Origin: JBBQQG01 sp038216175
Lineage (GTDB): Bacteria; Patescibacteriota; Saccharimonadia; Saccharimonadales; OMJO01
Reading direction: 5' to 3'
Assembly (NCBI GenBank): GCA_038216175.1
Contig: JBBQQG010000065.1
Span: 1 to 7,574 of the forward strand
Length of the DNA stretch: 7,574 bases
Shown here one piece after another: positions 1 through 6,871 of the stretch. Numbering within the stretch: position 1 is the first letter of the stretch; every line of letters begins with the position of its first letter. The notes below the pieces were generated by a model that was not told where the DNA came from, made no database searches, and saw nothing but the letters and a program-made list of their open reading frames with translations. The position numbers and the translations under genes were made by a program.

Positions 1-91
1 GGGTGGTGGTGGTGGTCGAGGCCGCCGGGCTTGGGTCGGTATACCGGGACCGGGCACTGTAGGAGGAGCGATCGGTGCTGGACGGTGCACT
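1..91 (-). CDS. Mbs: Partial Mbs exon, Ser/Arg/Tyr-rich, cut by window edge
   Basis: The acceptor is TTCCTTTTTCAG before AGTGCACC. Entered in phase 0, as the preceding exon requires, it reads SAPSSTDRSS, YSARSRYTDP and a Ser/Ala stretch ending in a Thr run at the window edge. All three frames are open over these 91 bases, so the frame rests on the phase of the exon at 595-833. It is supported by likeness in composition to the DRYDSLLGRSGSYSY region of vertebrate MYPT1. An alternative reading (VHRPAPIAPPTV) would need a different upstream donor. The coiled-coil exons should follow below base 1. The ACC repeat makes this stretch prone to length variation. Confidence 0.68.
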
Positions 92-594
92 CTGAAAAAG
101 GAAGAAAACGGAAACTAGTCAGATTACCCGTCGAATAATCAAAAAGTATTTTCATTAAAAAAATCACGACCCCAAGAACAACCCAAAGAAAACGACTTTT
201 CGCGAGGAAGAAGACATCAAAACGCGGCAGTCGACATACAACAAGTAACGATGTATTAATAAAACTGCCCAAGAAAAAAAAATTCCCGCACAGTTATATC
301 CTAATTAGACAATAAAAACCGAATGCTTCCGGCTGAAGGTTAAAAAAACTTATTCAATCCTACGCCGACAAAAGGAATGCCTTCGGAAAACGACCCCATT
401 TTTCCTTTCATTACTGCTCATTTTGATAACGAGAAACAGGTCCGATTACCACTGTTCATAAGGCAATCAAGCAATCAAGCCGAACAAACAATACTAAACT
501 TATACGAGGAATCCCCCAATCAATCAATCAATCAAGCGAAGGCAGATCATGCAAACATCTCGCCGGTACACAATCATGATAGCTCCAGCCCTAC
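92..594 (-). other. Mbs: Intron (503 nt) of Mbs
   Basis: The intron lies between GGG|GTAGGG and TTTTTCAG. It contains AATC-type repeats at 463-536 and AT-rich sequence. A plus-strand open frame at 377-601 encodes the repeat and resembles no known protein. Confidence 0.7.
463..536. repeat. AATC/AAGC repeat tracts
   Basis: Two AATCAAGC-type units lie at 463-480 and an AATC tract of about four units at 518-536. Both are in the intron between the exons at 595-833 and 1-91, starting about 60 nt after the donor. Confidence 0.9.
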
Positions 595-833
595 CCCGTG
601 AATCGAGCGAGATCGGCTGGACGAGCGCGGTTGAAAGACCAAGGAACTGCCCGCGGTACTACTGCTGCCGGGATAGTTGCCGGACGACGCGGAATGGCTA
701 AGATAGGCGGCCTGGGTCGGCGTGGGAGTGGGCCCGTTGGTGCTGCGAAAGAGGATGCTGGAGAGCGCCGACGCCGGCACCATGTAGCTGGAAGCAGTGT
801 AGGGCTTGCCGGAACTCGCACCGAAGCTGCTGG
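595..833 (-). CDS. Mbs: Probable Mbs exon, Ser-rich pre-coiled-coil region
   Basis: The acceptor is a T-rich tract ending TTTTTAG before CCAGCA, and the donor is CACGGG|GTAGGG. The 239-nt exon enters with two bases and exits in phase 0. It encodes SSFGASSGKPYTASSYMVP through SALSSILFRS, PTPTPTQAAYLSH and SSSRSRSIHG. Low-complexity Ser/Tyr/Gly/Ala content matches the region between the second ROCK site and the C-terminal coiled coil of MYPT proteins. RSSSRSRS could be a basic phosphorylated patch. It is GC-rich and sharply bounded by AT-rich sequence. If the donor is not used, translation continues VGLELS and stops at a TGA (574-576), which would give an isoform lacking the coiled coil. Confidence 0.75.
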
Positions 834-961
834 CTAAAAAGACACACACAAAAAAACGAAAAGAGTCAAAAAAATATCTCGAAAACTCCGATGACCGGTA
901 AGAAGAATTTCCAAGACTGCCAATCCAACTTTTATTCGATTTCGTCGTATTTTGCACGTAC

Positions 962-1031
962 AGCTGCTGCTGGATGGGATGTAGTATCCGGCACTGCCAC
1001 GCCGGCCGGAACTCGAAGAATACGACATGAT
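962..1031 (-). CDS. Mbs: Probable Mbs exon, Ser/Tyr-rich (70 nt)
   Basis: The donor is strong (AGCAGCT|GTACGTGC). The acceptor is the weaker call: CTGACACGAG before ATCATG is the first AG after a T-rich tract near 1050-1080. Entered in phase 0 it reads IMSYSSSSGRRGSAGYYIPSSSS in two overlapping parts and leaves one T. That T joins CC of the next exon to make Ser, giving SSSS|SSFG across the junction. MYPT proteins have a Ser/Tyr/Gly-rich stretch of this kind (SSTSAGDRYDSLLGRSGSYSY in human) before the coiled coil, which fits in position and composition. An alternative is a different acceptor a few bases away, or an alternative first exon using the in-frame ATG. The donor and reading frame are more secure than the 5' boundary. 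Confidence 0.68.
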
Positions 1032-1582
1032 CTCGTGTCAGCCGCGTTTCCAGGTTTTAAAATGAAAACCCAAAAAAAAGCCAAAAATTGGAAAATGCAA
1101 TCAGCAGTTATGCTTCGTAATCCAGACTCCAAAATAGTAATAGAAAAAATCAAATTCCGGTTATAGGCGCTGATGGTACTCGCGGGAGTACAGTACAGTG
1201 GAATGATGCCAATTTACGGGGGCAGAGTCAGGGCATCCAAGCCCGGTGGGATGCAACGATCGGACCGCATGATCCGGATACAACCCCCTTTTTTCCCCGT
1301 TTTCCAGTAGAAAAAACCGTCGCAACTGAACGAGAATGCAACCAAATAATAATCCGCCTAATTTCGCGATGAATCAACGCCAATCGGGGCCACGACGCTG
1401 GATTTCCGGGACGGCATTCCAATGGTCCATGTTAATACTGATTACGATGAGAGCTGTTGTCCATCCAGCCAGTCAGCATGCGTGGTGCCTGAAAAAGAAC
1501 TGCGCGCACCTCAAAATAAATCAGGAAGGAAGGAGACGCTCCGATTTTGAGCTGCGTCCGCAATAATTTCACGTAATAAGGA

Positions 1583-1593
1583 GGGGGGGGGGG
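1583..1593. repeat. Poly-G run (11 G)
   Basis: A homopolymer of 11 G on the plus strand, which is a C run in the transcript. It is one of three such runs in the same intron (also 2707-2717 and 3359-3371). Exact lengths are prone to sequencing error. Confidence 0.95.
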
Positions 1594-1660
1594 ACAACTA
1601 ACTGTTCGGGCTTTCACTATACCCGACACAGGGGATATTCGGAGGAGCCGTGAAAAACCG

Positions 1661-1679
1661 CACACACACACACACACAC
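1661..1679. repeat. CA dinucleotide repeat
   Basis: A near-perfect run of about nine CA units inside the 2.5-kb intron. It reads as GU repeats in the minus-strand transcript. Confidence 0.97.
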
Positions 1680-2516
1680 CACGGAAGAAGATGAACGACA
1701 GAGGTGGTGGTGGTGAAAAGGCATATAAAATCACCCCAGCAGTACAGCCTCTAAACAAATAATACCCCTGCGTATGAATATACACACAAGGACGATCTGA
1801 CATTCGAAAAAAAAAATGATCCACGACCTCGCGCGCGCGCTTGTTGTGTGTGGACAGTACTGTAGTGCCCCGCAACGCGCCTGGTGTCTACTGCTCGATT
1901 ATTATGGTCATGCCGGGCCGGAGCAACCCGGGTCCGGAATTATCCGTGTACTTGCTGGTATGGTGGCTTCCGCGATCACGCGAACGTCCGACTTCTGCAT
2001 ACAGCCCCCTGTCATAGGATAAAGTTAGTGAAAATCCGTCAGATACGAAGTTCTCGGGGCCAGCCTCCCATCGTAGATTCCGAATCAAAGAGTCCATCCA
2101 ATGCGGATCGGACGAGGCCGTCTTGCCGTTTTCAACGCGTGTGTGTGTGTGGGGGTGATTCAGTTCTATCGCCGGCGGCGGTGTGTGCAGTACGCGCAGC
2201 CGCAGCTACATCGTTGTCATCCTCTCCGTCTCCTCCAATACAGTGTTCCAAAAAAAAGCAAGAGCAGGGGCTATTTCCGTGCATCCAATTCCGCCAAATA
2301 ACAACTCACACAGCGGTGTGGCGGGGTTCGGCGGGCCGGCACCCAGCGGGGTACGGGGTGCACACTGCACTGTGTAGATCAGCCCAGCAACGTCCAATCC
2401 AAATGCGATGCGCAGTGAAGTGATGGGCAGAAGAAGAAAAAAACAACAAGCGCAGCATAGTGAATTACATATACACACACAACAGTATCAGCAGCGAGAT
2501 GATTCTCCATGAACAG

Positions 2517-2533
2517 ACACACACACACACACA
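2517..2533. repeat. AC dinucleotide repeat
   Basis: About eight AC units within the 2.5-kb intron. Shorter relatives are GT at 2139-2150 and an interrupted CA tract at 3425-3444. Confidence 0.95.
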
Positions 2534-2706
2534 TATCCGCAGCTCATTTGCCGCGAGATTCCTGCTCCTCCACTGCTGCTGCGGTCCCCAGTGAGAGAGA
2601 TTGGCATGTCACGAGCTGTCGCGCGCGGGCGCACCGTGTATTCGCCCGTTTACTGCAGTAGATGGTGATTTGAGTCGGTTCAGGCAGGAAACGCCCCTGA
2701 ATGCAA

Positions 2707-2717
2707 GGGGGGGGGGG
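2707..2717. repeat. Poly-G run (11 G)
   Basis: The second G homopolymer in the 2.5-kb intron, flanked by near-inverted TGCA-containing sequence (ATGCAA before, TTGCAT after). Confidence 0.95.
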
Positions 2718-3358
2718 AAGAGTTGCATGAATGGAAGCGAGAGACTCCATTTTTTGAGAGAAAAAAGTGACACAAAGTGATCCCATTGTCCGGTTGGGGG
2801 TTGGTGGGCTCATTCTTGTGTGTGTGTCTCTTTTTTTTATTGTGACGGCGTTTGTGGAAAAACGCGTCCTCCGTTAATTTATTGTACTCTTTCCTTCCTT
2901 CCGGAGCGGCCTAATGCAAGCAACACCTGCCACAGTGCAAACATAAACAACACCACATAAAAAAATCTACACAATTGCCGTCTTAATTCCGCGTGGAAGG
3001 ATTGAAAGGAGCGCTTGTGTTTTCAAAAGACCCATCCGCGTAACCTGCCCCTGACGGCTTTCCACCCACCAAGACAATCTCCACTAAACATTCGATCAAA
3101 GGCCAGAAAAAAGCGGCAAATCTTATACAGCCATAAAGTGTATGTATATTCATCTTCTCACGACGCGGAATGCAGCGGACCAGGACGAGGTTAAAGGACT
3201 ACTTGACATGTTTCCGACACTACTATTACTACAAGTCGAAAAATGATGATGATCAAGCAGCGGCACCGACGACGTCGTCATCACTATTTTGGAAGAGAGA
3301 GATAGAAGGAGAAGAAGAAGATAATCAGCAACGGGAAACAAAAATCCACAACACTCCA

Positions 3359-3371
3359 GGGGGGGGGGGGG
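3359..3371. repeat. Poly-G run (13 G)
   Basis: The third and longest G homopolymer in the 2.5-kb intron. It lies about 175 nt downstream, in the transcript, of the donor at 3544. Confidence 0.95.
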
Positions 3372-3544
3372 TGGCGAAAAACAATCTCTAAACTTAGACT
3401 TCCTCCTTCTCCTCGATACTAACGACACACACACAAACACACACGCCACCACGCATCTAAAAATGGCCGGAATATACATGCGGGGATGGTTAGAAGCTGA
3501 CCATAGAAAGATCCTCCAGCGGCGTGGGTCGTTGCATGCCATAC

Positions 3545-3679
3545 CTGAGTGGTGGTGGTACCGTTGCTGTTGTGCAGGCCATTTCGTAGTAGAGAGGTCG
3601 TTGACGTAGTGGTGGACTCCTCCGGCTTGGATGCGGGAACTTCGATCAGGTCGGTGCCCGATGCGGAGCCCTCCTCTTC
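3545..3679 (-). CDS. Mbs: Mbs/MYPT exon after second ROCK site, acidic then Thr-rich
   Basis: The acceptor is TTTTTTTTAATCACAG before GAAGAG and the donor is ACTCAG|GTATGG. The 135-nt exon (45 codons) is phase 0 at both ends. It encodes EEEGSASGTD, LIEVPASKPE and a Ser/Thr-rich stretch ending NGTTTTQ. The acidic start continues the DME left by the previous exon. It corresponds loosely to the acidic segment after the Thr853 site in MYPT1 (DSDENEQEQQSDTEEGS). A frame shifted by one is also open here, but the phase set by the exon at 4456-4532 selects this reading. A 2.5-kb intron follows. Its length is a multiple of three, so skipping would keep the frame. Confidence 0.88.
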
Positions 3680-4455
3680 CTGTGATTAAAAAAAATTACG
3701 TTAAGCAAGCGTCTTAGAGAGAAACAATCGCGATAAAAGTTAACTGACTGATGGAAATGAAGACTGAGAATTTTCGATCGAAACAAACATTTCAACGTTC
3801 TCATTAACAGAAAAAATTCCAATTAAAAATAGTACAAAGATTAGCACCAAATTCCGGACAGCGTGTTTTGACTCCCAATTTCGGACATAAACAACTACTT
3901 CACTTCTCAACTAATTCAACCCAAACTGAGATAAATCGAACGATAAGAATTTGCAGAAATAACAGAATCCCACAAAGTGCGAGTTTTTAACTTGAAAATG
4001 ATGAAATTGTTCGTCTCAAAAAACAAACGGGGGGCGGATATTTGGGATGGACTTTTTCGCGTTTTCGAATATTTAAACATCGAAAACTGTACCTTTTTTT
4101 ATTTCTGAATTTGTATGTAATTATTCCCGTTCGATTACGGCCAGTGTGGGCTGAATTAGATCAGAAATGAAGAAGCAGGCATAAAAAACGTCCGGAACTG
4201 GGAGTCAAAACACGCTGTCCGGAATTGGGTGCCAATCCTTGTACTTGTTTTAGTAAGAAAACAACTTTAAATAATTATTATATTCTATTTCAAATCGCAA
4301 TTACTTGGTAATAATGAATTCTTATTTTCTATTTTCTATTGATTGTCATTCCTCGAAACAATATTCTTTTTTTCTTTTTCCAATTGCAATCACTTGAAAT
4401 TAATAATTCTTAATAAATCATAATTTAGTATTCAAATGAAATATTTTTTCCCCAC
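3680..4455 (-). other. Mbs: Intron (776 nt) of Mbs carrying the foldback element
   Basis: The intron lies between the second ROCK-site exon and the acidic exon. The donor is GAG|GTGGGG and the acceptor ends AATCACAG. More than half of it is the foldback element at 3831-4245. The rest is AT-rich with no coding signal. Confidence 0.88.
3831..4245. mobile_element. Foldback element with long inverted-repeat arms (MITE-like)
   Basis: Bases 3841-3886 and the reverse complement of 4190-4235 match at 42 of 46 positions, including 28 in a row. The next ten bases outward (3831-3840 and 4236-4245) match with one difference. Inward, similarity continues more weakly: CTAATTCA near 3911 and AATCGAACG near 3934 have counterparts in the other arm at about 4158 and 4134. 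So most of the 415-bp unit is one imperfect hairpin rather than short terminal repeats around unrelated DNA. Each arm also holds two copies of an AATTCCGGAC-like motif about 25 bases apart, which could be transposase binding sites. No ORF is present. I could not find a convincing target-site duplication, so the exact ends are uncertain. It sits in the intron between the exons at 4456-4532 and 3545-3679. Confidence 0.75.
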
Positions 4456-4532
4456 CTCCATGTCTAAATTCACCACTCCGGTCGATCTCCTTTTCGGACG
4501 GCGCCGGCGAGGATTCTTTGCATCATCCCCAT
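4456..4532 (-). CDS. Mbs: Mbs/MYPT exon with second ROCK site (Thr853-like)
   Basis: The acceptor is CATTCTTTGCAG before ATGGGG and the donor is ATGGAG|GTGGGG. The 77-nt exon enters with two bases and exits in phase 0. It encodes DGDDAKNPRRRRPKRRSTGV and then VNLDME. The Arg/Lys-rich run into RRSTGV matches RRPREKRRSTGV at the second ROCK site of human MYPT1 (Thr853). The Thr codon is at 4480-4482. In vertebrates RRSTGV is followed by SFWTQD, whereas here it is VNLDM and then Glu, with the acidic run continuing into the next exon. Phosphorylation here is known in the family to reduce myosin binding. The upstream intron is 88 nt. Skipping this exon alone would shift the frame, so it is probably constitutive or part of a coordinated switch. 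Confidence 0.96.
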
Positions 4533-4620
4533 CTGCAAAGAATGCTTGAGCGTGAATAAGATGGAAAAACTGGGTGACTACACGTAAGAAAAGAAGACAA
4601 ATTCTGGGCATTTTCCTCAC

Positions 4621-4945
4621 CGTCTTCCGGCTTAGTCTTGCGCAGCGGGAGTGTAATAATGGCGTCGGGACTGGCGGGAATCGTCAAAGGGCGCAGCTTG
4701 GACACTTCCATGTTGTGATCCACGGCGGAATTGGGTGCAGGAATAGTCAGCCGGCCGAAGACGGGCTTGGCGAGGTTCTCTTTTTCCTCGTCCTTGGACG
4801 ACGACGAGGAGGTTGTGGTCTTCATGGCGGCATTGTTTACCGGAGGCAAATAGGAGACGGTGACCGGTGCTGGTGTACTGCCGCCGGGAACGGCTGACTG
4901 TTTGGCCTGAGCATCGGCAGCCTTCAGATCCTCCGCAGAGACACC
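4621..4945 (-). CDS. Mbs: Mbs/MYPT exon joining the two ROCK sites
   Basis: The acceptor is GTCTTTGTAG before GGTGTC and the donor is GACG|GTGAGG. The exon is 325 nt: 108 codons plus one base. It starts with GVSAEDLKAAD, matching GVTLTDLQEAE directly after the Thr696-type site in MYPT1. It continues through a fifth VSYL motif (residues 34-37), a Ser run followed by an acidic and Lys-rich patch (SSSSSKDEEKEN), and two similar segments, GRLTIPAPNS and RPLTIPASPD. The doubled LTIPA motif looks like an internal duplication of a short motif. It ends KTKPED, and the single leftover G joins AT of the next exon to make Asp. This exon spans most of the roughly 127 residues between the two phosphorylated threonines (157 in human MYPT1). 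It is disordered, with no catalytic content. Confidence 0.95.
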
Positions 4946-5341
4946 CTACAAAGACAAAATTTCACTGTTGAATGCTAAAACTAGGATTATAGTCAACATT
5001 AAACTCTATTTATATAAACTGAAAATGAACCGTTCTTCTTAAGTATACCAGAAATATATAACAATAACGTATAACAATATAAATAACATGGAAAAACTTC
5101 AAAAAATTACATAAAAATAAGTACAAAAATAATCGTAAGTTAAATCTCCATACGAGAACAGGAAAAAAATTTGAGCAACCCAAAATTTGAGCATTTTACA
5201 ATAGCCAAACCACGAAAATAAACAAATAAGACCAAAGCTGATGAAAACAAATTAATACTGTTGTGGAAGTCAACAATACTAGTGATTAACTGATGAATCG
5301 GATGGAGAATCTCGATTCCGTGATTTTACGGCCGCCGTTAC
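4946..5341 (-). other. Mbs: Intron (396 nt) of Mbs, AT-rich
   Basis: This intron splits the RRSTQ|GV motif. The donor is CAG|GTAACG and the acceptor ends TTTGTAG. Its interior is plain AT-rich sequence, and I see no repeat, exon or RNA gene in it. Confidence 0.92.
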
Positions 5342-5432
5342 CTGGGTCGATCGCCGAGTTTCGCGAATGCGCTTAGCGTGAGCTTTCCTCTGGGCTTCCG
5401 ACTCGTCATCTCGACTCGGCGGCTGGAAAGAG
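5342..5432 (-). CDS. Mbs: Mbs/MYPT exon with inhibitory ROCK site (Thr696-like)
   Basis: This is the exon that identifies the gene. The acceptor is CTTTTTTGCAG before CTCTTTCC and the donor is ACCCAG|GTAACG. It encodes SFQPPSRDDE, SEAQRKAHAK and RIRETRRSTQ. From memory, human MYPT1 reads RDEESESQRKARSRQARQSRRSTQGV here, so the charged block and RRSTQ align directly. In MYPT1, ROCK and related kinases phosphorylate the Thr of RRSTQ (Thr696), which inhibits PP1 towards myosin light chain. The adjacent Ser is a PKA/PKG site. Here the Thr codon is at 5345-5347, three bases before the exon's last codon, so the splice junction falls between Gln and Gly of RRSTQ|G. The inhibitory sequence is thus built from two exons. 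Confidence 0.97.
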
Positions 5433-5491
5433 CTGCAAAAAAGAGAAAATAATAAAGACCCAGCAAAAAAAATGGAACAAAATAACTGTAC

Positions 5492-5581
5492 CGTCTGACG
5501 GTGACCGTCGAACCCGTGTCACCGGATGCACCGCTCTCGCCGGTCGGCGTTCCAAAAAAGTGATTGGAGGACGCGCGCGAC
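5492..5581 (-). CDS. Mbs: Mbs/MYPT exon preceding first ROCK site
   Basis: The acceptor is TCTACTTAG before GTCGCG and the donor is AGACG|GTACAG. The 90-nt exon begins with the last base of an Arg codon and ends with the first two bases of another Arg codon. It encodes SRASSNHFFG to STVTVR. The aromatic NHFFGTP patch stands out in an otherwise Ser/Gly/Thr-rich segment and may be a short linear motif, but I do not recognise it. The intron after it, 5433-5491, is only 59 nt, near the minimum size typical of dipterans. That short intron ties this exon firmly to the next one, which carries the diagnostic MYPT block. Confidence 0.88.
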
Positions 5582-5753
5582 CTAAGTAGAGAATACATAT
5601 GAAGAGGAAACAGGAAAAAACACACAATGAATGCACAAGTTAGGTTATATCCGTCAACGGGGCGGGGTACACCCAACACATTAAAAAACATAAATATTGG
5701 TAGATAAAAAAAAGAGACGCCGGTTTAGATGAGAACAGGGGTGTTATTATTAC

Positions 5754-5900
5754 AAGAAAGCTTGGTTAGTGTTAGTGGCGGCGGACTCGGTAGGCGAAAG
5801 TTTGCGTGCCGGTACCGGCTGTGTATGCGTGTTGGGAGACTGCGGCGGCGGCCAGTCTGGTACCATCCCCCCACCGGTGCGAGGTCTGGGCAACACGAGC
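5754..5900 (-). CDS. Mbs: Possible alternative (cassette) exon of Mbs, 49 codons
   Basis: This candidate exon lies inside the 537-nt intron between the exons at 6119-6183 and 5492-5581. It has a good acceptor (a pyrimidine-rich stretch ending GTTCCTACAG) and a weak donor (TT|GTAATA). It is GC-rich like the true exons, unlike its flanks. Entered with the AG left by the previous exon, its frame stays open for 147 nt, exactly 49 codons. It exits with two bases that the next exon completes in frame. The product would run from LVLPRPRTGG through PDWPPPQSP and KLSPTES to NQAFL. All three frames are open over most of the stretch, so openness alone is weak evidence. The three-way phase match and the acceptor are the main support. 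If the donor is not used, the frame stops at a TAA immediately afterwards, giving a truncated isoform without ROCK sites. Confidence 0.45.
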
Positions 5901-6118
5901 CTGTAGGAACGAGACAGTGGCACACACCGGTGTGATACAACATAGTGTTAGGTCAAGACGGATACAAAAAACAACGACGCGATTTGTTAGTGGCTACAAA
6001 AAGGCACACAACAAACAAGACAAAGAAAACAACCCGAAACCTTTTTTTCAATAACGAATTAGATTGCAATAAAATGTGCTGGATGCATTTTCATTATCGG
6101 GGTGAAATTAGCACGTAC

Positions 6119-6183
6119 CTTTCCCGGCCGTCCACGGGGCGAGGCGATTCTGCCGTGGGAGACTGGGCCGATGCCGCGCTGTC
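6119..6183 (-). CDS. Mbs: Mbs/MYPT exon, Ser/Pro-rich linker (65 nt)
   Basis: The acceptor is TTTACAG before GACAGC and the strong donor is GAAAG|GTACGTG. The exon enters in phase 0 and leaves two bases (AG). It encodes DSAASAQSPT to VDGRE. The AG is completed by the first G of the next exon to make Arg. This works equally with the exon at 5492-5581 and with the putative cassette exon at 5754-5900, since both begin with G. The sequence is low in complexity, with SP and TAESPRP motifs, and carries no function of its own that can be read. The flanking introns are 503 nt (upstream) and 537 nt (downstream if the cassette is skipped). Confidence 0.85.
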
Positions 6184-6686
6184 CTGTAAAGAACAATTTA
6201 TAAGTTATAATACATGTCTGTCGATTCATAAACATTCCGTACTGACAATCAATCAAAGATGACAGCGAGAGAATTAACAAAATAACTACATTCAATGAGT
6301 ATACAAACAGCGGTAATCAATCAATCAATCAATCAATCGACAATGAATGAAAGAAATTAATCCACTCGTCAAACAATCAACCAATCAATCAATCGAATTG
6401 ACGCCTCCTTGATATGCAGCTAAACTCAATTTCATTCCCATTTACGTAATTAGGAACGACGATTAGTTTGCATTTGCGCTCTGCTTATCAAATGTGATTA
6501 ATAAACCGTAGCGATTGTTGACATTTTACACTTTGTTACTAACATCGATAAATTCAAAGGAAGGAAGGGCGCTAAGTGCCGGTTTCGGAGCAGCTGTTGC
6601 AGTGGACGACACCTACGGACAGCATCAAAACCGAACTGGTCATAAAATCACATTCTCTAAAAACGAGTATGGTAAATCACACGCAC
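6184..6686 (-). other. Mbs: Intron (503 nt) of Mbs
   Basis: The intron lies between AAAAG|GTGCGTG and TTTACAG. It contains the two AATC tracts at 6315-6400. Otherwise it is AT-rich with no coding signal. Confidence 0.88.
6315..6400. repeat. Two AATC tetranucleotide tracts
   Basis: Tracts at 6315-6340 and about 6371-6396 carry five to six AATC units each. They lie in the 503-nt intron, 130-215 nt upstream of the acceptor of the exon at 6119-6183. Confidence 0.95.
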
Positions 6687-6782
6687 CTTTTGAGTCACCG
6701 GGTGGCTAACGGTGACGATTTTCGGTATGACCACCGGAGCGGAAGGCTCAGACGTCGGCACGGATTTCGGACTCAACGGAGT
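6687..6782 (-). CDS. Mbs: Mbs/MYPT exon, disordered linker (32 codons)
   Basis: This 96-nt exon is phase 0 at both ends. The acceptor is TGAATGTAG before ACTCCG and the donor is CAAAAG|GTGCGTG. It encodes 32 residues from TPLSPKSVPT to HPVTQK. The other two frames from this acceptor hit a stop within about twelve codons, so only the phase that agrees with the neighbouring exons is open. The peptide holds proline-directed Ser/Thr sites (TPLSP, SPKS) and a Val/Ile-rich stretch (APVVIPKIVTV), and has no recognisable domain. An 89-nt intron separates it from the preceding exon. It is one of several linker exons before the first ROCK site. Because its length is a multiple of three, skipping it would keep the frame. 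Confidence 0.85.
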
Positions 6783-6871
6783 CTACATTCAAGGCAAACA
6801 TCATTGTTACATAACCTGTTCTTCTCTAGAGTGAGTGTAAAACACATAGAAGAAGTCTGAAAACAGACCAC

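Larger units (their letters stand above)
1032..3544 (-). other. Mbs: Large intron (2513 nt) of Mbs, repeat-rich
   Basis: This interval runs from the donor CAG|GTATGG at 3544 to the acceptor CACGAG at 1032. It holds CA/GT repeats, three poly-G runs, a short GC repeat (1830-1840) and purine-rich tracts. Open frames on both strands are short, rich in encoded simple repeats, and resemble no protein I recognise. Two stretches look like possible small exons in phase (2310-2369 and 3162-3283) and are described as findings. No nested gene or RNA gene is evident. Confidence 0.75.

Noticed and set aside
377..601. Plus-strand open frame of 74 codons
   Set aside because: It encodes the AATC repeat (NQSINQA) and overlaps an intron and exon end of the minus-strand gene. 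It shows no recognisable protein features.
931..936. AATAAA on the minus strand as a polyadenylation signal
   Set aside because: It lies in a 128-nt intron just after a strong donor, and the flanking exons join in phase. No stop codon precedes it in the read-through frame.
1432..1875. Minus-strand open frame of 147 codons in the large intron
   Set aside because: Its content comes from simple repeats (CVCVCG from the CA tract, PPPPP from the poly-G run), and no in-phase splice sites with coding character were found.
3150..3542. Minus-strand open frame of 130 codons starting just after the exon at 3545
   Set aside because: It begins inside the intron beyond a good donor and is made of repeat-derived stretches (VFVCVSL, PPPPP, LLLLLSLSS). 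Only the 3162-3283 part was kept, as a weak exon candidate.
5729..5935. Plus-strand open frames over the cassette-exon region
   Set aside because: They are shadows of a GC-rich stretch that is open in most frames. Splice signals and phase favour the minus strand.
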